Assembly (NCBI GenBank): GCA_003956705.1
Contig: QZCP01000667.1
Location: forward strand, 74,426 to 138,425
Origin: Brevipalpus yothersi
Taxonomy: Eukaryota > Arthropoda > Arachnida > Trombidiformes > Tenuipalpidae
Length of the DNA: 64,000 bases
Reading direction: 5' to 3'
Position numbers and translations under genes: made by a program. Every line of letters begins with the position of its first letter. Within the stretch, counting starts at the first letter, position 1. Shown in pieces: positions 49,901 to 61,900 of this stretch. The notes beneath the pieces were generated by a model, which saw nothing but the letters and a program-made list of their open reading frames with translations, had not been told where the DNA came from and made no database searches.

Positions 49901-52900
49901 AAGTGACAATCGATACCAAACATGCTGCAATTAAGTCATCGATGAACAAAAGCATATCTATCGAGGAGATTGAATCATGTACTGATTCTTAAGTAATAAG
50001 ATAGGAAGCATGCTGGAACATTCATACAGATGATGATTGAAGCATGATGGGAAAAGGCAAAAGATCTAGAAATAGATTTCAGATCGACAGGTCAGGTGTG
50101 TATATCCATTTATTGACTACTAAAAAATAATTTTAAATTTTAAAATCAGATTCTACTGATTCATTCATTCATTGCTAAAACTGAAAAATTGATAGAACAA
50201 ATTTTTTTTTCTCTTATTTCTCGCATTTAAGGAAAAAACAAGCTGGTCTAAGAAGAAGTATCTAAGGAATTGGATCGTAATTTTTTCAGAAAAAGAAAAG
50301 AAAAGCGATCAGGATGAGGTGAAAAAAAACAAAAATAAAAGGATTTTGTCAAAATTCGATACCAGTTCAGAATTCAGGTGGAAGAGAGCATATTTGGAAA
50401 TATGACAAAAAAGGTAAGAATAATTCGGTGGGAGAAGCTCATTATTGGAATGAAAATAGTAGAAGATGAGATGGGAAAGAGAATGAGAGCAATTACTGGT
50501 TAATGATTATGAAGCATTTTTTTTTCATTCTTCTGTTCTGAGTCCAATAGGACCTATCATATCATTCGTCTGATCATTGTGAGATTTAACTCTAATTTGG
50601 TGTCGAAAGTTATGTCTAGCAAGTGCATATTTTTTAGGTAGTTAGATTTGCACAGGATTGATAGATAATATTTAGTAGTAAAATGGAAAATATAACCTTT
50701 CAGGGAAAATTTAAGTGTGGTGCTTCTATATGATCATCTGCATCATCAATACAAAATAAAATCGATGTGTATATATATCATCATCTGATCAAAATGATAG
50801 CGGTCAATGGTCAACCTTGTCAGTCAATAGATCATATGTATACATATATATAAAAAAGGAGAGATTGCAAAATAGGCATCAAAAGCAAAAGAAAAACACA
50901 CAGATGATAATTTGATGTGTTGGAGAGAGGTGGATAGAGATGAGCCAGATAATTTGGATATATAAGAGGGATGATAAGGATGACCACGGGTCTTCATTCG
51001 AAGGGACCATATTATCTCACTTACTTTCATCTTTTTCAGCTGATGCGGATGGATGCGTTTCACAAGTCGTTTTATGCTCTACCACATGCACAATATCGCC
51101 AGCAGCTCCTTCTTCGAACCATTCTGAATGAGTGTGTGTAAGTGTGAAGAGAATAAGCGAAATTAGAGAAAAAAATATTCGCAAATATTCAAATTAAGAA
51201 TATAAAGAAAGATGGAAGGGATTTTTGGAACAAGCATCACTACAAATTTTTCAACTACAGAAAGCGGTTGGGATCAAAAATTTGCGCAAATAATTTTCAG
51301 CAGAAAAAGTTTCCCTCCCCATCATCTTCATCTTGGACCTTATTTTGGATATTCAAGGAATTTATTTTCTCATTATTATTATCATGAATATTGCCATTTT
51401 TGATCAATGAATTTTAACAAGAATCGAAGAACCGTTAAACATTAGCCCAGAATAAGTTTGAAAGTAGAGGTAAGAAGAAGATATCTTGCTCAGAAAAAAT
51501 AACCGAGACAGACAGACAAAAGATTTGTAATTTAAGAATAATTTTCTCTTGAATTCATTAGAATGGAAGCGTTAAAAAATGGTAAATAATAGAATGCGAC
51601 CAAACCAAGTACGCATGTGAAAATTAAGTAGATCAATGTAAAGAGATCTCAAACAAGTGGATTTAAGCAGGATCTTATATTTTCTAGAAAGATAAGGCAG
51701 AAAACAATGGAAACAACATCAGACAGAAGATAACATCTCTCAGTGGGAGATACTTTCATCCACAGAAACTTCAGACAAAGCTCTAAGAGGTTCTCTAGCA
51801 ATTTTTCCACTCATTTCCACATTATCATCTGGATTTTCCCCTTTTTCATGACATTCTCCCGATTTATCTTTCTCATCATTCAATTCCAAAGATTCCGAGT
51901 CTGTTGTTGGCAAACTTTCGGCACTTTTCGTTAGCATTAGAGAACGAAAAGCTGCTTGCTTCCGGGAACGAACTAAATAACGTTCTGATTCCGATTCTGA
52001 TTCAGTATCTTCAACAGGAGTAAGAGCTTTCGGATAACGTTTGGTGCGTATCGATTGAGGATTATTGTGGCGACCCTCTCCACCGGATAAAATTTCCTCA
52101 TCAGTTGTGGGCACATTGAGACCATCAGAGCCAATATCAGCATAATTGGATATAATGATAGACGGACTGACACCACTTTCATCCACATCACTGTTACTCC
52201 GGCCACGAACTTCATTATCGGTGGTTGATAGACGAGCAAATTGACTTTGCAACATGGAATCCACATCAAAGCTCATCTCTTCGTTGGTCAAAGCGTTTAC
52301 ATCAGTATCATCATCAAAATCTGATTGTTCAAAATCTTCCAATTCCGATTGAGCTGGTGTCTCCTCACGTCTCGATTCTTCAAGAGAATCTGGCTGGTCA
52401 ATACTGTTCGATTCGACCATGGCAGTACCCTCTGGTCGCTCATGATAAGTGGTCACCATACACAATGGTCGACCAAGAACTGTTTCTAGATATATTTCCA
52501 TTTCCTTATGATTGTATTCCGGTCGAACTTTGAAAAATTGATCATCATCAAAATCATCGGAAGATCCTTCGTAGTCTTCCAAATCAGTACCATACTCATC
52601 ATCTTCCTCAGGCCCAGCACCGGCTGTATTGGATCTATCGACATCATAAAAATCTTCACTTTCAGTCAAATATTCGGGAGTATCAGGAGATGGTAGCAGT
52701 GATGAGCTACCAGGATTCAGATGAAGACTAGAAGATGATCCAGAGGATTCATTTTCTATTTTACGATATTTTTTAGCACCACGTCTACGAAGTCCATCAG
52801 AAGGAGGTTTAGACATGATCCAAACTGTCCTTTGAGGACTCACAAATCTGAACACAGGCAACAGAGTGAATGAAGATAGGAACTATGATAGATGGTTAAA

Positions 52901-55900
52901 ACTACAAACTACTTGATAAAATACTTGGACTAATAGGCAATACAACAGTGAAGTATAGATTAAACTAGAAAACTAGTATCACTAAGATTCAGAACAATTG
53001 GAACAATTCGAAAATAGTTCAAATAGCTACATGGTTGTGTCAGGAGGTGACAAATGAGTGAAGTGGATCTTGGTTACGTTTAACCGAATTGAAGTGAGTT
53101 AATTAGATTCCGAGACACTTTTGTAAGGTTTGACAGAGAAGCCCTAGAAAACAATCGAGTCATCATACACTACTATCACTACTACATGCGACCCACTATG
53201 AGATCCTATTCTTCCGTATATGTTCACTTGGAAGAAGTAAAGTGAAATGTGAGCATGAAAGAAGAATATCCTCAATATAGTAGAGCTTCCGAGAACAGAT
53301 CAGATAAGATTTGACAATGAAAATCTCTATTTTGCTACACCAGCGATTTGAATATGAATGTATTTTTTATCGAGTTGAGCTGATTTTTCATGAACATCAT
53401 GAGGAAGAGAAAAACAGGAGGAATCTTTTCGAAGCTCTCGAAGGTATTCATATCGATCTTGTCAATGAACGGAATGTTTAGGAGAGAATGTTTGATGGAG
53501 AGTAAAAGATATTTCTAGTAGCAACCATTCAATTCAAAACTGATGAATTCATATCAAAGAAATGGATATGGAGAAAAAAACAATTTTCCCTCACACAGCA
53601 GAATTTATGTAGATCAAGAATGCAAAGATAATGAATTCAATAAGTCGAGCAACGCAAATTCAGCAAAAGAAGCAGGAGGAGGATAGGAAGGAATAGAAAG
53701 GAACTATTCTACTGTTCTTACACTGGTCTCATTACTTTAACCCGATTCACAGAGGATCGGGCTCATGTTTGTAATGAAACTAGTGTTAAAACTCATTATT
53801 TTCCAGCAATCAGGCACATATGGAAATAGCAATCGCTAATATGTCACATCAATAAATATTCTATCTCTAAAACTGATAATACAAATTCTATTGCACGAGT
53901 ACATCGCTACACATGCGAGAGAATTTTTTATTTCTTAATTTCAATGACAGAATTTTCGGAATTATCCTCTGACCTTTCTGGTGTACTATCATCTGATTGC
54001 TAGAAGAGCTTGATCAATCATCAGGCTCTCTTACCTTTATTGATATTAACGTCTTTTGATCGAAAATATTTGTCAACCTCGCGATATACTTCTTGTAAGA
54101 TTTTCTCGGCAATCCTATGGTATTCCTCTTTCCCGATTGGTTCTGAATAGTACATATATATCAGAGGACACATTGAGCAGAGATAGGCAAAGGCAGCGAA
54201 GACAATTTTTTTTGTATCGGACAAGTTAATTGCATTTTCAATCGATTAGAGATGTGTCATTATCATTCGGGAAGAATGTAGGCCAACAAGGAAGAAAACA
54301 TTGTGACTACGATTCTCATGCCAAGAAGTTGCAATAATTAGCATCACAATTATGCTGATCAGAGGAAGGTAAATTCTATTGGAATGCAATCAGGTCTTTG
54401 AGTTTGGTAGAGGAGTTAATTTGAATTGAATTTTCAATCTGTTAACAGGATGTTGATAATATGATAAAATGAACGAGAATTGAGACAAGAATCTTCATCA
54501 AATTGGTTAAAAATTTGTTCCTCATAAAGAATTGCATAGATCAATTGACTTATGAAGACAAATGCTCCCCACTTGATTAGTTGATTAAGGAGCTTATTGA
54601 ACATGAATTTTTGATGGAAACTATCAAATTTGAGAGTGTGATTTTGGTCAATTTAGACTCTTATCATCGAATCAAAAGTTATAATCATTTAGATTGACAA
54701 CAAAGTTCAATCCAAAGATTATCTTGTGGAAAATTTAAAGAGGAAAGTGAAATGGCAAATCAGCGAAAATATTCAAAAAAAATAAGCTTATCAAGCAAGC
54801 ATCGGGCAGCATTAAGCAAAGAAATCCTCAAAAGAAGACAATAAAGTCATCAAAACATAACAGTTAGCGAAAACAAAACCAAACGTCAAGGTGGACGCAT
54901 TTTGGAACAAATTAAATGGACAAGGAGTAATATTCATCAGATCATGTAGAGTGATGTATCTATAACAAATGGTATGATGTAACTTACCGTTTTGTTCAAC
55001 GGTTATTTTAGTATCACCAGAATCGCCGGTCACATTGGCATGTGTTGAGGCTACAATTTCATCGGTTGTTACAGTTGTTGCACTAGAAACTGTTGCTGTT
55101 GGGCCAGATTCTTCATCCTCAGGTAAACTTGATACGGAGACCTGACTAGTGTCCTGTTCACCAGAATGCCATGTTTCGCTTTCCATCACTTGCTTAGCGT
55201 ATTCCACTGGTTGTTGAGGTGTTGTTTGAACATTTGTTGGGTCTAAAGAATCAATGTGAGGAGAGAAAAAAAATCATAAGAACGATGTATCTAACAAGAT
55301 TAATTATTCCACATAGATGGAACGACAATAGTGCCTTGTAATATCATTGTTTTGGTGACTTGTGTAATAGTATGAGTCATTCCTCCGTCATCGGTGAATT
55401 CGATTCGATCCTCTGTTCTCATTTGAGTAGGTACTTCTCTAGCATGATCCATCGATTCTGAATCTTCTGATCTGCGTACTGTGCATTCAAAATAAAAAAA
55501 TATTTATTTCAATTTTTTAAACCATCCAAATCAACAATGCATGCCAGAAAAGCTGAGCGAAAAAACATCACAGAAATCAAAAGCGTTTAGAAACCCCCAA
55601 AGAAAAAATTCACCAAAATTGATCCCAAAAGAATATGATAACATTTTGTAGAAGCAAATATTATCACATAGAAGCATAGAAAGCATAATATTATGGAGTG
55701 TGCAATTCTTCATTAGTGATTAATTGATTGCTTGAGAGAAGTAAGAGTTGTGAGGAGAATCCTTACGCCCTGTGGATGTCGAATCGGGAACCGGTATCTC
55801 TTCTTTCGTAACAAATAATTCTTTTGGATTTATTGTTTCCCCCCTATATGCGGCTCTTTCTTCGGAATCTTCTCTATCTTGTTCTTCCAAAAAATTGAGA

Positions 55901-58900
55901 TATTCTTCCACCGCCAAGGCTCTGTTTTCCTCCTCGTCTCTTCCTTCTTAAACCAAATCGTTTCATTTCATTCAACAAAGTGCGTGTGTGTGTGTGAAGG
56001 TGTGGTATAAGTTGAAGTTAGTGCAAATAAGTTCGAAAATTAAGGTGAAATTAAACTTAAAGTAAAAATTATCGTTCAACAGGAAATATTTTTCAAGAGT
56101 GTGAGAGAGGAAAACTCTTTCTACAAGATTAAAGAAAATTAAAACTTACGTCTCGTTTGTTGATGAGCCGTTACGCTCTCTCCCTCACTCTCCTCCATTG
56201 ATTCGGCATCCTGACAAGATTTTGAGATCAGAATTAAATCTTGTGATTGGCTAGACAGAGATTGTAAATATTTCACCTTCATTATATCTTTTTCATCGTA
56301 AGATGTTTCACGATCAAGAGGTACACTCTTGCTACTTGTGAATGTCTCAGTAACGTTATCCATTTTTCCGTTCATTCGACTGGAATCATCGGCAAACGAT
56401 GATCCGGGATAATATTTAGATACCAAATCTTTACGGCCAGCATCCCACAGGGCTTTGCACAAGGCAAGATCTTGGGATACAGAGCTAAACTTTTTACGTG
56501 TATAAAGCATGGCAACTGCTTGCTCTTTTGCTTGATTTGGAAATTGAGCCTTGATCTTGTCTACATCATTATGGGACAAATTCAATTGAGTGGCAACTTT
56601 AACCCAATCTTTACCCAGATCATGACCCATTTGCATAATTGCTGAGTCAACTTTGACCATTGTTTCATCGTCACCTAAATTTGAACAAAAAATAACATGT
56701 TGAGAAAAAAATTGATTGTAAAAGAGGCCCAAACAACTATGTAGACAGCTGATCAATCAATAGATGGAAAAGAAGATTCAAGTACCTTGAGAAGATTTCC
56801 GTAATTCTTTGTGATGAAGAGGAGACTTGTAGGGTGATGTATCATTTTCAACAATGTTATCAGGCAGTCTAATGTTCAAATTACAAATAGGTATCTGTGG
56901 TGGATCACCTCGCGCTTTGCGAGGATCACGCATGAAGGCGATTTTTCCAACAGGTTCTTGACTTGGATCTTTGACCCTTATCAAGAATGGTAGTCTATTT
57001 TCTCGGAAGGCTTGAAAGTTGAGCGATAATTGATCGCCTGATTTGGTTACAGGTGTGAGATTCCCGGCAAATTCTAAATGCTGATTCTTGTTTTCTAATA
57101 CTTCTACATCTCGACTCTTAGCGGTTTCGGTGAAATTCTTTTGACTCTCTAAAGTTTTATCCTCTTTGTCATCTGTCATACAGAACACTCGAATCTGTGC
57201 CTCAGATGGATCATGTCTTTTGGTGAATATCACAAATTTAGCCACAAACGGAACATGAATCGCTTCTCGATACAATTCATTTGCAAACTTGGTTGCCTCA
57301 TTGGTCTGACGACAGTCCATAAGCCAAAATCTGAGTCAAAAAATCAAATTATTTGAATAATTTGAACGAAGCCTCGGAATGTGCATCTTACCTGGCTGAT
57401 ACTGTCGTGGTAAATGACACACAGTTATTGACAAAAGTCAGCGGTGTTGATCCTGTCACATCTTCCCACTGAGCTTTCAGTGCTCCTCCTGGAGTATTCA
57501 GATGATATTGAAATTAGCAAGAGAGGATATCAAAGAAAGCACGACTAATCATACATCTAGCTCAAATAATGTTTGAATGTTTTCTCATTGTTCGACTGAG
57601 CTATTATGCATAAAAATCGATGAAATGCGCATTATCGATAAAATTTATGTGCCTAGTTAGCTAACAAATACTGTACCTGTTATACTGCAGAGCAAACGAA
57701 GAGTGGGTGTATCACCACTGTATTGATTGATCATTCCTCTCGTCGCCGCTTGTGGTACCGGTATAGTTAATGTAATCGGTTTATGGAATTTCCGTCGTCT
57801 AGGCTCAACTGTAACGATTGGACTAACTGCAACCCGATTTCCTAACATTTTAGTGACCAATTCGGATGCAATCGGTTGGGCCTGTCAAAACAGCAGAAGG
57901 GAGGATATGTTACTATTAGAGCTCATAACCATGTGGAGCATGAATATAGTAGTATAGTAGTATTAGAAAAATATTTTGATCGACGAATTTGCTTGACATA
58001 AGGATGAACTTGCTTGTGAAAGCGATCATGAGGAGTTGGACAAGAAGTTGAAGTGGTGTGAGTGTAAGTGTGTGTTGGTGATGGCGAGTATGTGAAATAA
58101 TAATAACAAAGATTAATGCATTTGCAATGGTAGAAAAAGCAATAAAGCAAATGAGAAATGAGTGAGAAAGGGAGAACATTCGAAAAATAAAGAACAAAAT
58201 TCATCGCAAAAGACGCACAAGACAGTGTGAATTGATGATAGGACAAAGATAAAGCCTAGAATATTGCATTTCTGATTGTGCAAAGTTCCGTAAGATTTGA
58301 GATGGGTAATTGATCATGAGTGGGTTTAGGTAGGGCATTGAACGATGCTTTCGAGCAAGGGTAGAGGGAGTTGATGAGATGGCTTGAGTCAACTTGATTT
58401 TCAGTGAAAGATGAGATGGGTTTTGCATGAGCAAGTGAGTGGTGACATGTATAGGCTGATGAGCTTTTTACAAAATTAATTGTTTGTTTGTTCGATCAAT
58501 GATGACCTCTCCCCTGTACTGTTGTGACTGTTGAATATATACAAAAATATATGTATATTATATGGATCGCTGCTTCAGAATAGATCACTAAAATTTCCAA
58601 AGAGCTAATTTTAATGCGATGATGGTGGACGTTTCATGGTCTTGCAATGCGAGGATGAGTATTTTATTCTTCTTGGTTACCGTTTTTTTATACTGAGGTG
58701 AGAAAGGTTTTTCGGGAAAGGTGAAGAGCAAAAAAGATAGTAAAAAGTAATTTACAGAGGTGGGAAATAGAGCTGTGAGTGCCTTTGAGATAAAATTACA
58801 CAATCAACCAACAATTAACAACAGAATAGAATTCATCACAATCAATGAAATTTCAAAAAAGAGAGAAAGAGAGAAAAACGGAAGATCATGAGGCCAATTT

Positions 58901-61900
58901 TTTAAAAGATGAATGAGGTGTGAGTTGGTTGAGAATTGTTCTCGTGAGTTTTGGTGACTTTGTACTCCTGTTCATTCAGATACTTTTGAAGATGCTAATA
59001 GATATGTTAGTATATATTGACCTCACAAAAAGCTCGATATATTTAAAATAACGATTACGAAAGGTTAGTGATTCGATATAGTCCAAGGAGGTGTGAGTGT
59101 TTTTAAAGATGAGATATGTGTTATAAAGGATCACCGGGAATCAGTTGCTCCACTTGGGTCATGATAAAAGTGAGTGAGAATCACATGCGAAGAGAAGAGA
59201 GGTTAGTTGAAAAGTAAAATGGGCGACCCAAAGCTGATTCTCAAAAAATAGCTATAAAGAATGAATCTCAAATTCTCTATTGCCACAGTCTATGAGTCTA
59301 TGATTTGAAAAGCAAAAACTGAATATCAAGATGATGTGTGATTTAAATCTGGGGGTTGATATTTCACTCTCTTATCAATAGGAACGCACTTTTGAGACAG
59401 AGAAAGGTGTGAAATTTAGCTGGGAATTATTAAAAAATAGTAGAACTAAGGGAATCCACTTGGCTAAGTCTCATGGACCACACAAGCAATAGATTGGGAA
59501 CCGATTCGAGGAATCTGTTCTAAGCAATTGGAGGGCATCGTTTGGACTAGTTTTAGAGGAGATTCTCTTTCAGTGATGGGTTCCACCCATTTCATTTACA
59601 AACTAGGTTCCGACTAGATAGGTTTACTGACAGAGAAGTATTTTTTGATATGCTCTTGAGGAATAGCTTGTTAAAGCTAGACAACGACCGAGAGATTACT
59701 AGAGATATTCTGGGACAAAAAGCATTCTTCCTAGATATAGAATCTCTTTGCAGAGAGTCGAAACGAGAAAAGTTTTCAAATTCTGAGAATAAACGATGCC
59801 TGATCAAAGCGTCACATTCGGATGACCTCATTCTCTCCCTTAGGCATTTGATTGTCCTTTGAAAAGATCAGTGGTCAAATTTCAAAAACTAAATACTCAA
59901 TAAGAAGATGAAGCTGGGAAATTGACTCAAGAGATTCGAAGAAATTAGCAGGAGTAACGTTAGATGGGAAACGATGGAAGCAGTCCATCATCGATGATGA
60001 AAGTGATTAAATAATGACCTACTTGATTGAGACTCATAGAATTACCTAATTCATCGATTGAAACTAAAGAGATAGAAGCTTTGAAGCGCAACGAGATACT
60101 TGGAAGCAATAATAGCCTGACTAGAAGCAATACGAGGCTGTTAAATCACACGAGTCAGAAGATCAAGATTAGGCATTGTCACGCGAATAAGCTCAGCCCA
60201 GCATCCACTGACTGGCTTTGGTTCGGAGGCTGTTGCAGCTTTCCGATTATTTTTGCGACTTTGATTGTTGTTGAAGTCCTGAGTTTTGTTAGATTTTTCA
60301 CTGTTTGGTGTTTCAACTTTAGGTGCCGATACATTGGAGATGGGTGAAATTTCATTCCCTGTGCTGGAGTCGGGAGAAGAGGCTTGCTGTTGATCCTCCG
60401 CTTTACTTGACAATGAAGCATCCAGATCAGTTCTTGAACGTCGGAAACGTCGTTTGAGACCTTGTCCGAATAGAGCCAATTTACTTGGCTTGCTTTTTCT
60501 ACCCTTGCTCGAATCATCGTAGCCAGAGTCCGATTCATCATGATCGCTTTCATTCTTTTTCTGATGCTTCTTTTTTCTCACCTGAAGTCCAACTTTTATT
60601 TTCTTGGTCAATGCACCCTCAGGGAAAATGGCTTGCACTTGTGGTATAACAGTGGAGCTGACCATTCCACCTTCAGGTCCAATAGCATGAACTTCTTGTC
60701 GAATTCTGGTGACAATTGCGAAGAACTGAGGGAAGTCAGTGGTCAAAATGCGAGTGATACGATCGCTAGCAAATTCCGGCTCAAGAGCGTTCAAATCTGT
60801 TAAGAAATAGGTTTGTTGTAGAACGTGAATTTCCGGATGGAGCATGAAAGAAGAACAATAAGAAAAAATAAATGAGATAATGGAGTTCGAACTTCATAGC
60901 CCGTAGTCTCAGCTCAGTTGGCTAGAAGTCATTCACAAATCAATATTCCAACGGCAATCATTCAACTTACCAGTATCTTTATCGAAACTTTCACTCAAAA
61001 TTTCTTTCACAGCCTCTTCAGATGCCTCAAGAGTATGTTCACGCCATGTTTGACCATTATCACTACGCATAATGATTATTTCCCGCTCACGATTGCGAAG
61101 AGAGGCGAAATGTGGGACTTCGATTATCACAGGTCTGTGAGAAAAAATTAGTAATGGAATCGGTATGAAAAAATGGGCTCAGAGTTTTGAAGGCCTGATC
61201 AATGACCAAATGACAAGACAAGTGGGATTTTGAAGAAAAAAATTGATCTTTTCGTCTTCATCAGACTGTTCACTCACCCAAGGAATCGTGCTCCAGCAGG
61301 ACCAACTTCCAGAATTCGAGAGGCACAAGCTTCACCTTCCATTAAAGGTGGAGGATGAATGAGTTTCTCTTTTTTCAAGAAACGACAAGTAACCCTCATT
61401 GGCATTGGAGCCTTCCGAGGAGGAATGATAACTCGTACTCCAGAGTGTCGACAGCCCCGCATCGCCCCACCCCGGGCATCCACCATGAAGCTGACCAAGA
61501 ATCTGTTATCGACAAAAAACTCATGAGAACTCAATTTTGGAGTAAAAGTTAAGTAATAGAAAAGAACAGAATACAAGTTCACAGATGGTTCAGAGGTGGA
61601 AACAGATATGAATAAAGCAGAGACACAAAGATTATCTCTCTTAAAGTGAGGAGGAATAAAGAAGTAAAGCAAAAGAAAAAGAAAAGAATGAGAGTGTTGA
61701 GCAAAAAGAATATAAGCAAATGAAAAACCCAATCCGTGATTATTTGATAAAGCCCTCATGTTAGATGATCGGAAGCAAGAGGAGAAAGTCGTCAAGAGGA
61801 AACTTCCATAATGAATAACCTCTTTGCTTCCGAGTGTTGAAAACAAACTTACGTTTTCCATTTCAATGGACTGAGTTGTGAAAAAGCGCCATAATCGTGC

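Noticed and set aside
49618..49992. Plus-strand 124-residue Lys/Thr/Ile-rich open frame, preceded by an acceptor-like CTTTCAG
   Set aside because: It lies in an ankyrin intron on the opposite strand, with no family, no partner exon and a composition typical of AT-rich intron.
59592..59862. Open frames of 70-79 residues on both strands in the ZU5 intron
   Set aside because: No similarity, no splice context in the ankyrin phase, and length within chance for this composition.
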